Source: CBDDGJ01 sp965227805
GTDB lineage: Bacteria; Pseudomonadota; Alphaproteobacteria; RS24
DNA: 64,000 nt
Reading direction: 5' to 3'
NCBI GenBank assembly: GCA_965227805.1
Contig: CBDDGJ010000003.1
Location: 620,001 to 684,000, forward strand
In this document: piece after piece, positions 16,299 to 25,185 of the stretch
How positions within the stretch are numbered: position 1 is the stretch's first letter
How the letters are laid out: each line of letters begins with the position of its first letter
Position numbers and translations under genes: made by a program
The notes under the pieces: model-generated
Seen by the model: the letters and a program-made list of their open reading frames with translations, nothing else
The model's database searches: none
Told to the model about the DNA's origin: nothing

Positions 16299-17594
16299 AT
16301 GAGCAAACCCCTTCTGATTATTGGCGGCGGGTTAATGGGCATTACGGTGCTTTATGAGGCCATCCGGCGCGGGCGGCAGGCCATTTTATTTGAACGTGAG
16401 GCGGATATTTTACACGGGGCGAGCTATGCCAATGGCGGGGTATTGCATCCATCTGCCGCCGCGCCGTGGAATAGTCCGGGGATAGGCGGGCGCTTGCTGG
16501 CGTCTTTGTTTGATAAACATGCAGCGGTGAAATTGCATGGGGCACAGCTTCCCGCGCTCTTGTTTTGGGGTTTATCCTTTTTACGCCATTCAACACCTTA
16601 TTGGCACGCGCAGGCAAGCAAGGCAAATTTTGCGCTTGCGGCCTATTCTACACACGCATGCAATGAAGTGGGCGACGCGCTTAAGCTGGCATATGATGCT
16701 GCCGCTTCGGGTATGGTGAAGATTTTTCGTAACAAACGGGCTTTGCAAAACGCGATATATGCCGCGCACGCGCTGGCGGGGGCAGGCCTACGTTATCAAG
16801 TTTTAACGCGGGACGCCTTATGCGCGCGCGAACCGCTTTTGGCACCGGCGATAGAATCTATTGCTGGTGGATTATTTTTCCCCGATGATCGGGTGGGCGA
16901 TGCGCGTTTATTTTGTCAGCATCTCGCACAAATTGCGGTGGCACAGGGGGGCGAGATAAGATGCGCAACCCCCATTACGCGCCTTTATAAAGAAAATGGT
17001 AAGATTGCCGGCCTTTATAGCCAGGATGAGAAACTTACGGGTGATGTCGTGCTCACAGCAGGCTATGCTGCTTATGATGTGGCCAAACAGGCGGGTATAA
17101 ATTTACCCATAAGACCGGCAAAGGGCTATTCGCTTAGCATAGATGCCTCTGGCCTGGGGGACGATATGCCCCGCCATGCTTTGGTGGATGATGCTGTGCA
17201 TATTGCGCTGACCCCGTTTAAGACGCGCTTGCGTATTTTGGGCATGGCCGAGTTTAGCGGGCGCGACCGGCATATTAGTCCTGACCGGCTTGCCCGCTTG
17301 CGCCAGTTCTTCCATACACTTTATCCGGCAGCTTCCGCGCGCCTTGACTGGGATGGTGCACAAGGCTGGGCAGGCTTGCGCCCAATGAGTGCCGATGGCA
17401 AACCGTTTATCGGAAAAAGCGCGTCTTACGGCCTATGGCTGAATTGCGGGCATGGCCATTTGGGCTGGACACAGGCCATGGGTTCGGCCATAATTTTGCT
17501 TGATCAAATAGAAGGAAAAAAGACAGCGATTGATGCGCGTCCTTTTTCTGCTGATAAGCGGTTACGTCATCAGCCTTTGCCAGAGCTTGGATAA
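16299..17594 (+). CDS. FAD-dependent oxidoreductase, D-amino-acid dehydrogenase (DadA)-like
   Basis: 431 residues, starting four bases after purA. The dinucleotide-binding motif IIGGGLMGITVLYEAIRRG is at the N-terminus, followed by ASYANGGVLHPSAAAPWNSP, the pattern DadA uses to hold FAD and substrate. The C-terminus has WAGLRPMSADGKPFIGKS and NCGHGHLGWTQAMG, typical of DAO-fold deaminating dehydrogenases. The likely role is oxidation of a D-amino acid or other amine to a keto product with electrons to the membrane; the substrate cannot be told. Its last 25 bases overlap the end of guaB on the opposite strand. Confidence 0.82.
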   Translation: MSKPLLIIGGGLMGITVLYEAIRRGRQAILFEREADILHGASYANGGVLHPSAAAPWNSPGIGGRLLASLFDKHAAVKLHGAQLPALLFWGLSFLRHSTPYWHAQASKANFALAAYSTHACNEVGDALKLAYDAAASGMVKIFRNKRALQNAIYAAHALAGAGLRYQVLTRDALCAREPLLAPAIESIAGGLFFPDDRVGDARLFCQHLAQIAVAQGGEIRCATPITRLYKENGKIAGLYSQDEKLTGDVVLTAGYAAYDVAKQAGINLPIRPAKGYSLSIDASGLGDDMPRHALVDDAVHIALTPFKTRLRILGMAEFSGRDRHISPDRLARLRQFFHTLYPAASARLDWDGAQGWAGLRPMSADGKPFIGKSASYGLWLNCGHGHLGWTQAMGSAIILLDQIEGKKTAIDARPFSADKRLRHQPLPELG

Positions 17595-19033
17595 TTGGGC
17601 GCTTCGCGGGTAATGGTTACGTCATGCACATGGCTTTCGGCAAGCGATGCGGCACTGATGCGGACAAATTTAGCGCCGGCTTGAAAATCCGGAATTGTTG
17701 CCGCGCCCGTATATCCCATAGCGGCGCGTAAACCGCCGGTTAATTGATGTAATACCGCCTCGGCAGCGCCTTTATAAGGTATCCTGCCTTCAATGCCTTC
17801 GGGCACAAGTTTTTGTGTCTCGGCAATATCCTGCTGAAAATACCGGTCGGCAGACCCCCGCGCCATCGCACCCACCGAGCCCATGCCGCGATAGGATTTA
17901 TAGCTGCGCCCCTGATATAAAAATACGTCGCCGGGGGCTTCATCTGTGCCCGCCAAAAGCGAACCGACCATAACGCAATGCGCGCCTACGGCAATCGCTT
18001 TGGCCAAATCGCCAGAATATTTTATACCCCCATCGGCAATAATGGGAATATCTGCATCGCGCGCAACGCGGACGGCATCCATAATCGCGGTAAGTTGCGG
18101 CACACCCACACCTGCCACAATGCGGGTGGTGCAAATCGAACCCGGGCCAATGCCGACTTTAACCGCATCGGCACCGGCATCAATGAGTGATTTTGTGCCA
18201 TCATATGTAGCAACATTGCCCGCTAAAATCTGGGTGCTATGCGAATATGTTTTAAGCCGATTTACCGCTTCGCTTACGCGGGCACTATGGCCATGGGCGG
18301 TATCAACAACAATCACATCAACGCCGGCATCAATCAGGGCCATGGCGCGTTCAAAGCCTTCATCGCCCACACTGCTTGCCGCCCCGACGCGCAAACGCCC
18401 CAGCGAATCTTTGGCCGCATGGGGGTGTAATTGCGCCTTTTCCATATCTTTTACCGTAATCAACCCGACACAGTGGCCGGCTTTATCAACCACCAGTAAT
18501 TTTTCTATTCTATGGCGGTGTAATAATTTGCGCGCCTCTTCTTGCGTTACCCCTTCGGGCGCGGTGACAAGATTTTCCTGTGTCATAAGCTCCGATATGG
18601 GCTGGGCATTATTTTCGGCAAAACGCACATCGCGATTGGTAAGAATACCAACCAGCTTGCCCGTTTTTTGCGTTACCGGAATACCTGATATTTTATGTTC
18701 TTGCATCAATGCCAGAGCATCGTGCAACGTGGCGGTGGGGGGAAGCGTTACCGGGTTTATCACCATACCGCTTTCAAACTTTTTCACACGGCGCACATGG
18801 GCGGCTTGTTCATCGGGGGTCATATTGCGGTGCAATACGCCAAGCCCGCCAGCTTGTGCCATAGCAATGGCCATATCGGCCTCGGTTACTGTGTCCATTG
18901 CTGATGAAAGCAAGGGGATCCCCAGCGTAATCTCACGCGTGAGGCGTGTTGAGGTGTTTGCCTGTGAGGGTAAAACAGATGATGCCGCCGGTTCGAGCAA
19001 GACATCATCAAAAGTTAAAGCATCGCGAAACAT
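17570..19033 (-). CDS. guaB: IMP dehydrogenase
   Basis: 487 residues. NAD-dependent oxidation of IMP to XMP, the committed step to GMP. The TIM-barrel core opens FRDALTFDDVLLEPAAS. Two CBS domains are inserted at about 90-200 (KISGIPVTQKTGKLVGILTN, EKLLVVDKAGHCVGLIT). The catalytic-Cys loop GIGPGSICTTRIVAGVG lies near residue 300 and the flap GMGSVGAMARGSADRYFQ follows. The opposite strand holds a 374-codon frame that is a shadow. Upstream lies an unusual tandem hairpin element (19166-19368), which may be its leader. Confidence 0.98.
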   Translation of the reverse strand: MFRDALTFDDVLLEPAASSVLPSQANTSTRLTREITLGIPLLSSAMDTVTEADMAIAMAQAGGLGVLHRNMTPDEQAAHVRRVKKFESGMVINPVTLPPTATLHDALALMQEHKISGIPVTQKTGKLVGILTNRDVRFAENNAQPISELMTQENLVTAPEGVTQEEARKLLHRHRIEKLLVVDKAGHCVGLITVKDMEKAQLHPHAAKDSLGRLRVGAASSVGDEGFERAMALIDAGVDVIVVDTAHGHSARVSEAVNRLKTYSHSTQILAGNVATYDGTKSLIDAGADAVKVGIGPGSICTTRIVAGVGVPQLTAIMDAVRVARDADIPIIADGGIKYSGDLAKAIAVGAHCVMVGSLLAGTDEAPGDVFLYQGRSYKSYRGMGSVGAMARGSADRYFQQDIAETQKLVPEGIEGRIPYKGAAEAVLHQLTGGLRAAMGYTGAATIPDFQAGAKFVRISAASLAESHVHDVTITREAPNYPSSGKG

Positions 19034-19165
19034 GAAAAGGTCAATATCCTTAAATCTAATGGTCTATTGACGCTTTCACCTAGCACTATTTTTCCTATGT
19101 CACAATAGCTTTATGTGGGTTTTATCTATAAACTTGCCTAAAGGGTTTGACGATATAGGTCTGGC

Positions 19166-19368
19166 GACCGGAAGGTGGTTTGTCACCCCATATTTTGCAA
19201 TCATCTTTAGGTAAACCCCTGGACATACATGATCGCCTCCCGGTCATAAATGACGAAAGCGGCCACAAAACATGAAACATGAGTGGTGACCGGGAGCTAA
19301 AGATCGCTAGAAAACGATTGCAATCATCTTTGGGCTAGGCCTTGGACGTACATGATTGCCTCCCGGCC
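19166..19368 (-). ncRNA. Tandem hairpin element with two tiny ORFs, upstream of guaB
   Basis: Two related units. Unit 1 pairs 19360-19368 with 19288-19296; unit 2 pairs 19236-19245 with 19166-19175. Read as minus-strand RNA every position in both outer stems pairs, because the only plus-strand A-C mismatches become G-U pairs. Each unit has GGGAGG in the 5' arm, five bases, then ATG: 19353-19324 reads MYVQGLAQR-stop and 19230-19207 reads MYVQGFT-stop. Codons 2 to 5 differ only at third positions. The element lies 130-335 bases upstream of guaB and downstream of rlmE, all on the minus strand. No Rho-independent terminator was seen. The function is unknown; it could be a leader with upstream ORFs or a small RNA. 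Confidence 0.55.
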
Positions 19369-19512
19369 CTAAGGGTCAGGAGACATTGGTTACGATATGT
19401 CATACCGTTCTGTGTGAGTTTTCTAAACTCCAAAAGTAGGGACTGACCTGCTTTCACCGGCGAATGTGGCATGATTGAAAAGCGAGGTCAACCGAATAGC
19501 AAAGCTGCTCCT

Positions 19513-20202
19513 TTATTTTTTGCCCAAAGCGAGCACATAAAGCTCCACCGATTCGGCACGGCTGGCTTTGGGTTTCACATGAATAATTTTTTCAAAATGC
19601 TGATTTAGGGCATCCCGCAAGGTTTTTTCTGTGCCGCCCTGAAACATTTTTACGCAAAATGTGCCGCCAGGCGCCAGGATATGAAAGGCAAATTCAGCAG
19701 CGGCCTCGGCCAAAGCAAGAGTGCGTAAATGGTCGGTATTGCGATGGCCGGTAGCGGGGGCGGCCATATCAGAAAGCACAATATCAATCTTGTCGCCCAT
19801 AAGCGTGGTGATTTTTTGCGGGGTGGCTTCATCCAAAAAATCGCTTTGCAGGCTATATGCGCCGGCCAGTGGTTCCAGCGGCAAAATATCAAGCGCTAAA
19901 ACATGCGGGTTTTCAGCTGTGGAGCGCGTGCGCTTTATAGCGACTTGTGTCCAGCTTCCCGGGGCGGCACCAAGGTCAATCACCTTGCTTCGCGGTTTGA
20001 GAAAGCCAAAACGGTCATCCATTTCCAGTAATTTATAGGCTGCACGGGCACGATAGCCTTGCTTATGTGCCGCGCGCACATAGGGGTCATTTATATGGCG
20101 CGTCAACCAGCGCGTGGAAGACAATTTTCGCCCCTTTGCGGTGCGGACTTTGGTATAAAGCCGCTCCTTACCTCTATGTTTATTTTTATTATTATGCGTC
20201 AT
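19513..20202 (-). CDS. rlmE: 23S rRNA (uridine-2'-O-)-methyltransferase
   Basis: 229 residues. SAM-dependent 2'-O-methylation of U2552 (E. coli numbering) in the ribosomal A loop. The basic N-terminal tail (NNKNKHRGKERLYTKVRTAK) precedes the Rossmann core: YRARAAYKLLEMDDRF with the first catalytic Lys, VIDLGAAPGSWTQVA for SAM, VLSDMAAPATGHRNTDH, and FCVKMFQGG with a further catalytic Lys. The start overlaps the end of the Ppx/GppA gene by 11 bases, so the two are co-translated. Confidence 0.96.
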   Translation of the reverse strand: MTHNNKNKHRGKERLYTKVRTAKGRKLSSTRWLTRHINDPYVRAAHKQGYRARAAYKLLEMDDRFGFLKPRSKVIDLGAAPGSWTQVAIKRTRSTAENPHVLALDILPLEPLAGAYSLQSDFLDEATPQKITTLMGDKIDIVLSDMAAPATGHRNTDHLRTLALAEAAAEFAFHILAPGGTFCVKMFQGGTEKTLRDALNQHFEKIIHVKPKASRAESVELYVLALGKK

Positions 20203-21307
20203 TTTGCGTCTTTTTTTGTGCGGCTTTATGCCGATACTGATTGCGTTTGCGGTCGCGCCGCATCATGCGCATCAACATGCCTTCGCGCAAACCCCGATCA
20301 GCAATATGGATATTTTCGACAGGCCATTGTTTATGTAAAGTCTCAAATACAGCACAGCCGGCCAAAACTAAATCAGCCTTTTCACGCCCGATAATCCGAT
20401 TTTGTGCAAGCTGATGGCGGCTTTGCGTGCGTAAATCGGCAATCACCTCATATATATGTTTTGCCGCGATAAAAATGCCGTCAATTTTTCGGCGATCATA
20501 AGCAGGTAATCCTTTTTGAATGGCGGCCAATGTGGTGACAGTTCCCGATGTGCCGATAAATTGTATTTTGGATAAATCTGTTAAGTCTGTGTGACGTGCA
20601 AAAAAATCTGCCATTTTTTCTGCGCATTCGGCGCACATGGCCGCATAGCCATGTATATCAGTCTCACACCCGCTATGGCGCTCGGCAAGGCGCACCACAC
20701 CAAGCGGTAAAGAGACGGTATCACGTATATCAAAGCGATTGCCGCCTGTGCGGTCAAGGCGGGTAAGCTCACTACTCCCGCCCCCTATATCAAATACAAT
20801 GATTGTTTGCGCGTGCGGGTCAAACAAAGCCTCGCAGCTTTGGGCAGCAAGGGCGGCTTCGGTTTTGCCGTTAATGATTTCAAGACGCAATCCCGTTTCA
20901 CGTCGCACACGGGTGATGAACCCCGCTCCATTTTGTGCTTGTCTACATGCCTCGGTTGCGACGCATCTTATACGCCGCACATTATGCTTTCTTATTTTTG
21001 CAGCGCATATATGCAGAGCAGCAATGGTGCGCGCCATAGCGTCTTCGGATAAAACACCGCTATGTGACAAGCCTTCACCCAAACGGACGATGCGCGAAAA
21101 ACTATCACGCACCCGAAATCCATGTGCTTGTGCTTCAGCGATAAGGAGGCGGCAATTATTTGTGCCCAAATCCACCGCCGCATAGCGTGCCTTAGAGCCA
21201 GACACCGCGCGGCGTTTGTAGGTTTTGCACGTATGGCGCGCGGCGGCGGGTTTTATAATCTGCCGCAAATCATCTTGCCGGGCAGGGGAATGTGGTTTTT
21301 TATCCAT
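20192..21307 (-). CDS. Ppx/GppA family exopolyphosphatase / pppGpp phosphohydrolase
   Basis: 371 residues. Actin-fold phosphatase: AAVDLGTNNCRLLIAEAQ (phosphate 1 loop), VATEACRQAQNG, IIVFDIGGGSSELTRLD (phosphate 2 loop) and FIGTSGTVTTLAAI. The family hydrolyses polyphosphate or converts pppGpp to ppGpp; motifs do not separate the two, so no symbol is given. A basic extension of about 40 residues precedes the fold and the C-terminus is basic (RMMRRDRKRNQYRHKAAQKK). Pairing with rlmE is a standard alphaproteobacterial arrangement. Confidence 0.92.
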   Translation of the reverse strand: MDKKPHSPARQDDLRQIIKPAAARHTCKTYKRRAVSGSKARYAAVDLGTNNCRLLIAEAQAHGFRVRDSFSRIVRLGEGLSHSGVLSEDAMARTIAALHICAAKIRKHNVRRIRCVATEACRQAQNGAGFITRVRRETGLRLEIINGKTEAALAAQSCEALFDPHAQTIIVFDIGGGSSELTRLDRTGGNRFDIRDTVSLPLGVVRLAERHSGCETDIHGYAAMCAECAEKMADFFARHTDLTDLSKIQFIGTSGTVTTLAAIQKGLPAYDRRKIDGIFIAAKHIYEVIADLRTQSRHQLAQNRIIGREKADLVLAGCAVFETLHKQWPVENIHIADRGLREGMLMRMMRRDRKRNQYRHKAAQKKTQNDA

Positions 21308-21435
21308 AGCTTTATGCTGCTGTTGCGAAATGACGCACAGATCGGCCTTACCCTGTTTTGATTATTTGGGTGTGCCGCTTAAGCGCAAGTTTAACAAAAA
21401 GTTGCAGATTATGCAATGTGTATAAGAGGAAGCCT

Positions 21436-21528
21436 TATAAATTAAAACGCCGATGGGGGGAGGAGCCCATCGGCGTTAGTTGTGGCCTAGGAGGTGGCCA
21501 TGTGGCGCGAAAAGGGGGGAACGCGCCA
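21436..21528 (-). ncRNA. Three consecutive hairpins with C-rich (anti-Shine-Dalgarno-like) loops, the last a terminator
   Basis: On the minus strand: hairpin 1 TGGCGCG/CGCGCCA (21528-21522/21509-21503) with loop TTCCCCCCTTTT; hairpin 2 TGGCC/GGCCA (21500-21496/21487-21483) with loop ACCTCCTA; hairpin 3, a perfect 12-bp stem (21477-21466/21457-21446) with loop CTCCTCCC, followed by TTTTAATTT as a Rho-independent terminator. CCUCCUCCC-loop small RNAs are known from alphaproteobacteria (the Rhizobium alpha-r14 family and Rhodobacter CcsR RNAs, the latter processed from the 3' region of a small-protein gene). Here too a small-protein gene lies just upstream. Homology to those families is inferred from architecture only. 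Confidence 0.65.
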
Positions 21529-21540
21529 TATTTTATGCGT

Positions 21541-21666
21541 TTACAATGTTACGCTTGTTCCGCTTGCGACATTCACGATAACCGCGACGGCATAAAGCAC
21601 GAGGAGTGCAGAGGTAACGGCAGGCACATCGATTGCATAACGTATTTTTTTAGCTAATTTAGTCAT
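21541..21666 (-). CDS. 41-residue small membrane protein
   Basis: A short gene: ATG at 21666, stop at 21541-21543, with an AAAGGTG ribosome-binding site seven bases ahead. The product begins MTKLAKKIRYAIDVPAVTSA and continues with a hydrophobic stretch (LLVLYAVAVIVNVA, residues 21-34), so it has a basic N-terminus and one transmembrane helix. Twelve bases after its stop begin three C-rich hairpins ending in a terminator, suggesting one transcript that yields a small protein and a 3' regulatory RNA. No family is recognised. Confidence 0.55.
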   Translation of the reverse strand: MTKLAKKIRYAIDVPAVTSALLVLYAVAVIVNVASGTSVTL

Positions 21667-22147
21667 TTTTTTCACCTTTAACTTTTACTTCATTTAGTAG
21701 CCACTTGGCTTGGGAGGAACGTTTATCAACGCTACATTTATTATATAGTATACTTCTAAACAAAAAACAATAAATAATTTTCATTTTATTCAATAATTTT
21801 TGTTAAATATTATAAAATACCACGCATTTTCATCTCCTTTCTCCAAGAAAATCTGATTCATATAATTATTACAACGGGTTATAAATATGCCCCTAAATTA
21901 TCCCGGCTGAGAAATAAAAATTATTTTTTAGCCAGTATGCTTAAAAAACGCATATTCTTAGAAAATCCGTCAGAATTTCATATGATATGTATCAATTTTG
22001 ATGATCATAAGTAAGGAATATAGATAATTTATGGCACAAAAATATAATTTAGAAAAACCCAGAAACATTAAGGCTATATGCGCCCGCCATGCCGCGCGGC
22101 TGTTATGATTGCCGATATGAGATACGCTTGACTTATCCTGCATATAT
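21667..22147. other. AT-rich intergenic region
   Basis: About 480 bases between the small membrane-protein gene and the O-antigen ligase gene, both on the minus strand. The stretch 21690-21725 is the likely 5' leader of the small gene and contains CCTCCC followed by a small AGCCA/TGGCT hairpin on the minus strand. The rest is very AT-rich with no supported gene; an 89-codon minus frame at 21970-22239 has no start signal and overlaps the ligase gene. Confidence 0.4.
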
Positions 22148-23419
22148 TTATTGGAGGGACACGGCTTGGTTTTGTTTATGCGTTTGGGCGGCACAGGCAA
22201 TGAGAAAGCATAATAACGCAAGCCAAAAGGCAGAAACAATCCAAAATTGCCAAATTACAAAATTGAATAATGCGATGCCTATGGCCGATGCAAAAATGCT
22301 TAGCCCGTATAATCGAAAATCCTCAGCTGTGTGCTTTGCAATAACAGACCCCATGTAAAAAAAGGCAATAAAGAGCAAACCACAGCCGATAATCCCTAAA
22401 TCATTTAGAATTTGTAAATGAAAATTATGTGGCGTAAGCAGATTTGCTGGAATGGCGGTTTCTAAACTATGTGCGGCGGGGATATATTGTTTCGACACAA
22501 AAAAGCCATGTCCCCATAGCGGCGCATTAAAAAATTCTTTTGCAAAAAAATGATAGGTCTCGAGGCGAATATCAAAACTGACCCGTTGTTGCAGACCATC
22601 AAAAATATAGAGAGATAAAAAATCTTTTGCAGATAGGCTGTTGGCGATGAAAACAAAGGCGAAAAATGATATAATAAAGCCTGTTTGCACCAAACGGGCT
22701 GTGAAACGGTAGGGGAATTTTTGCGCTAAAAGAATAACACCGCCAGCCAATCCCCCTAAGGCAGCTGATTGACTATCGCCGAATATAAGAAGTGTAAATG
22801 GAAACGTAATCATAAAAACCGATATAGGCTTTGTGCTGTATAAATTTTTAATCCATAAAGCGATGCTAAAGAAAATAATAACCGCTATGCTGCATGATTT
22901 TGCAATATGGCGCGAAAGATTATTGTTAAAGTCTATGCCGCCTAGAAAATTGAAGGGAAGCGCAATATTTCCCTGGCTTATTTGATATATAAGGACAGAA
23001 AGACACCAGGAAAGCAAAACACCGAAAAGCAGGAAAGGAAACAATTTTGCGGCAATTTTAGCTAATATATCTTTCGGATATTTTATGAGCAGCACCATTG
23101 CGCTATATCCCACAATCATAACAGGGGCGAATGTGGTGATCCCTTTAAGCGATTGCGCAGGATTGCTAGACCAAAAATAGCTGATAGCGCAATAGAGTAA
23201 AAATATTAAAATAGATAATCCAGCCTTTTGCTCGGTGCGGGTGAAATGCAGATTTTTCTTATCGGCAAACCATAAGAGCATCACCCAGATAATGAGCAGA
23301 GCCACCGGCATACCGCGTGGATTAAAGGGGATCATCAGGCAAAATAAAAGAGATAATAAAGTAAAAGCCGTAGCGCCTATGCGCGGTGTAAAAAGTTTTC
23401 TAGGAGAAAATAAAGACAT
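22148..23419 (-). CDS. O-antigen ligase / Wzy_C-like polytopic membrane protein
   Basis: 423 residues, about ten transmembrane segments. The Wzy_C signature region is recognisable: a large loop (about 285-345) with a conserved Arg in FDIRLETYHFFAKE, GHGFFVSKQYIP and the motif PHNFHLQILNDLGIIGCGLL with the catalytic-type His. Proteins of this family join O-antigen or other glycans to lipid A core or to proteins in the inner membrane, facing the periplasm. It stands alone, not in a polysaccharide cluster, so the acceptor is unclear. Confidence 0.82.
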   Translation of the reverse strand: MSLFSPRKLFTPRIGATAFTLLSLLFCLMIPFNPRGMPVALLIIWVMLLWFADKKNLHFTRTEQKAGLSILIFLLYCAISYFWSSNPAQSLKGITTFAPVMIVGYSAMVLLIKYPKDILAKIAAKLFPFLLFGVLLSWCLSVLIYQISQGNIALPFNFLGGIDFNNNLSRHIAKSCSIAVIIFFSIALWIKNLYSTKPISVFMITFPFTLLIFGDSQSAALGGLAGGVILLAQKFPYRFTARLVQTGFIISFFAFVFIANSLSAKDFLSLYIFDGLQQRVSFDIRLETYHFFAKEFFNAPLWGHGFFVSKQYIPAAHSLETAIPANLLTPHNFHLQILNDLGIIGCGLLFIAFFYMGSVIAKHTAEDFRLYGLSIFASAIGIALFNFVIWQFWIVSAFWLALLCFLIACAAQTHKQNQAVSLQ

Positions 23420-23534
23420 ATTATATCATTTTATGTTGAATTACGGGCAAAATATGGTTTTTCCTATCACGCCTATTTTCTTTTGCCCACCCCTTAAGCA
23501 TATTAATGGGTAAACTTAAGCCGAATAGGTGAAA

Positions 23535-23610
23535 TGGTGCCGCTTGCGTGACTTGAACACGCGACCCCATCATTACGAATGATGTGCTCTACCAGCTGAG
23601 CTAAAGCGGC
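23535..23610 (-). tRNA. tRNA-Thr (anticodon CGT)
   Basis: Minus-strand cloverleaf. The acceptor GCCGCTT (23610-23604) pairs with AAGCGGC (23545-23539), discriminator A at 23538, encoded CCA at 23537-23535. The D arm is TAGCTCAGCTGGTAGAGC, the anticodon stem CATCA/TGATG holds loop TTCGTAA with anticodon CGT, and the T arm is GCGTG-TTCAAGT-CACGC. All stems pair. Confidence 0.97.
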
Positions 23611-23732
23611 ACGCTTTAAGGGGTATATTTCTATTTCCATTTATCATTATCGGCAACAAACGTCCATAAAAAAGGCTAGACACTTTGCAATAAGAAAGCT
23701 AGATTTTACCTCTTATGAATGGGAGACATAAT

Positions 23733-25106
23733 ATGCATAAGCGATTTTTGACACATATGCGTGCCGTTATTTTAATGTTTGTGGGGTTAGGGCTTATTGC
23801 ACCGCTACAGGCAAAAGTGCCGGCTGAGCAAGTCGCGCGTTTGGGAGAAGACCTAACACCTTTGGGGTCGGAACGTGCGGGCAATGCAGATGGGTCTATC
23901 CCCGCATGGACAGGCGGCATAAGCACGCCCCCCGAAGGCATAGGCTATGTTGAGGGCGCACATTTACCCAATCCCTTTGGCGATGATACACCCTATGCCA
24001 AAATTACGCATGAAAACCGCCAGGATTATGATACGCTTTTAACCGACGGGCAAAAGGCCTTGCTTGATTTGCATAAGAGCTATTTTATGAATATTTATCC
24101 GAGCAGACGCTCTTGCGCGCAGCCGGATTTCGTATATGAAGCGGCAAAACGCAATGCAGAAGTGGGCGAATTGGTGGCCAATGGCAATGGTGTTGCCAAG
24201 GCCATTATGGCGGCGCCTTTTCCCATTCCCAATAATGCGCTGGAAATCATCTGGAATCATACATTGCGCTATCGCGGGCATAAGCTCGAGCGGCGTTTTA
24301 CGGCTTTCCCGGTTAATCAGATAGGCGACCACGTAAAAATCACGGTTGAAGATGATGCGATTTTACGCTGGTCAGACCCACAATTTAAGGCGGCGGAAGA
24401 TTTGGATAATACATCTATCTTTTATTTGCTCCGGACATTATCTCCAGCACGTTTTGCAGGGGTTATTGTATTGGTGCAGGAAAGTTTGAATATGGAAGTG
24501 GGCGCGCGCAAGGCATGGATGTATAGCCCTGGCACGCGCCGTGTGCGGCGGGCGCCGACCATTGCTTATGATAATCCGGGCACAAATTCAGACGGCATTA
24601 CGACGTCAGATAGCTATGGCGGATTTAACGGGGCACCCGATCGCTATTTCTGGACGGTGCGTGGACGCTCTGAAAAATTTATCGCCTATAATAATTTCGA
24701 CCGCATTCATGTGCCTTATGACGATCTTATCGGCCCCAAGCACCTTAACGCTGATCTTATGCGTTATGAACGCCATCGCGTATGGGAAGTCGAGGCAAAA
24801 CTTAATCCGGCGTTTCGCCATATATATGAACGGCGGGTATTTTATATTGATGAAGATACAAAAGGTATTGTCGCCACAGAAATATATGATGGGCGTGGTG
24901 AATTATGGCGCGTGCAGCAATTAGGCGGCGGCGTGCACTATGGCGTGCCTCTGTGTGGCAGCGGGGGCAATACAGTTTATGATTTGAAGAGCGGCCGTTA
25001 TTTGGCGTTAGGCTTGGTAAATGAGGAACCGCCTATCAATTTTAACGCTGATCATTTGAATGACCGGCGCTATACGCCTGCAAATGTGCGGCGGTTAGGG
25101 CGATAA
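23733..25106 (+). CDS. DUF1329 family exported protein
   Basis: 457 residues from ATG 23733, chosen because GGGAGA lies six bases upstream; an ATG at 23715 has no such site. A signal peptide is visible (RAVILMFVGLGLIAPLQA). The mature part shows the DUF1329 pattern: LTPLGSERAGNADGSIPAWT at the start, then ARKAWMYSPGTRRVRRAP and a lipoprotein-localisation (LolB-like) type fold inferred for the family. Such proteins usually travel with a DUF1302 porin, a YCF48-like protein and an RND transporter in hydrophobic-compound or lipid transport clusters. Here only the YCF48 partner follows. Confidence 0.88.
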   Translation: MHKRFLTHMRAVILMFVGLGLIAPLQAKVPAEQVARLGEDLTPLGSERAGNADGSIPAWTGGISTPPEGIGYVEGAHLPNPFGDDTPYAKITHENRQDYDTLLTDGQKALLDLHKSYFMNIYPSRRSCAQPDFVYEAAKRNAEVGELVANGNGVAKAIMAAPFPIPNNALEIIWNHTLRYRGHKLERRFTAFPVNQIGDHVKITVEDDAILRWSDPQFKAAEDLDNTSIFYLLRTLSPARFAGVIVLVQESLNMEVGARKAWMYSPGTRRVRRAPTIAYDNPGTNSDGITTSDSYGGFNGAPDRYFWTVRGRSEKFIAYNNFDRIHVPYDDLIGPKHLNADLMRYERHRVWEVEAKLNPAFRHIYERRVFYIDEDTKGIVATEIYDGRGELWRVQQLGGGVHYGVPLCGSGGNTVYDLKSGRYLALGLVNEEPPINFNADHLNDRRYTPANVRRLGR

Positions 25107-25185
25107 GCGTTTGTTTGCTTATAAAAATACTTGTATTTAAGCCGTGTGCGGCTATAATGCAGTGCATCTATTGGGAGGGATATTC

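Noticed and set aside
17946..19070. 374-codon plus-strand frame
   Set aside because: Antisense to guaB over its whole length; composition reflects the reverse of a conserved gene, with no motif or ribosome-binding site.
19166..19368. AbcR-type tandem small RNAs on the plus strand
   Set aside because: The plus strand does show CCTCCC twice, but the outer stems pair completely only on the minus strand and no terminator follows on the plus strand.
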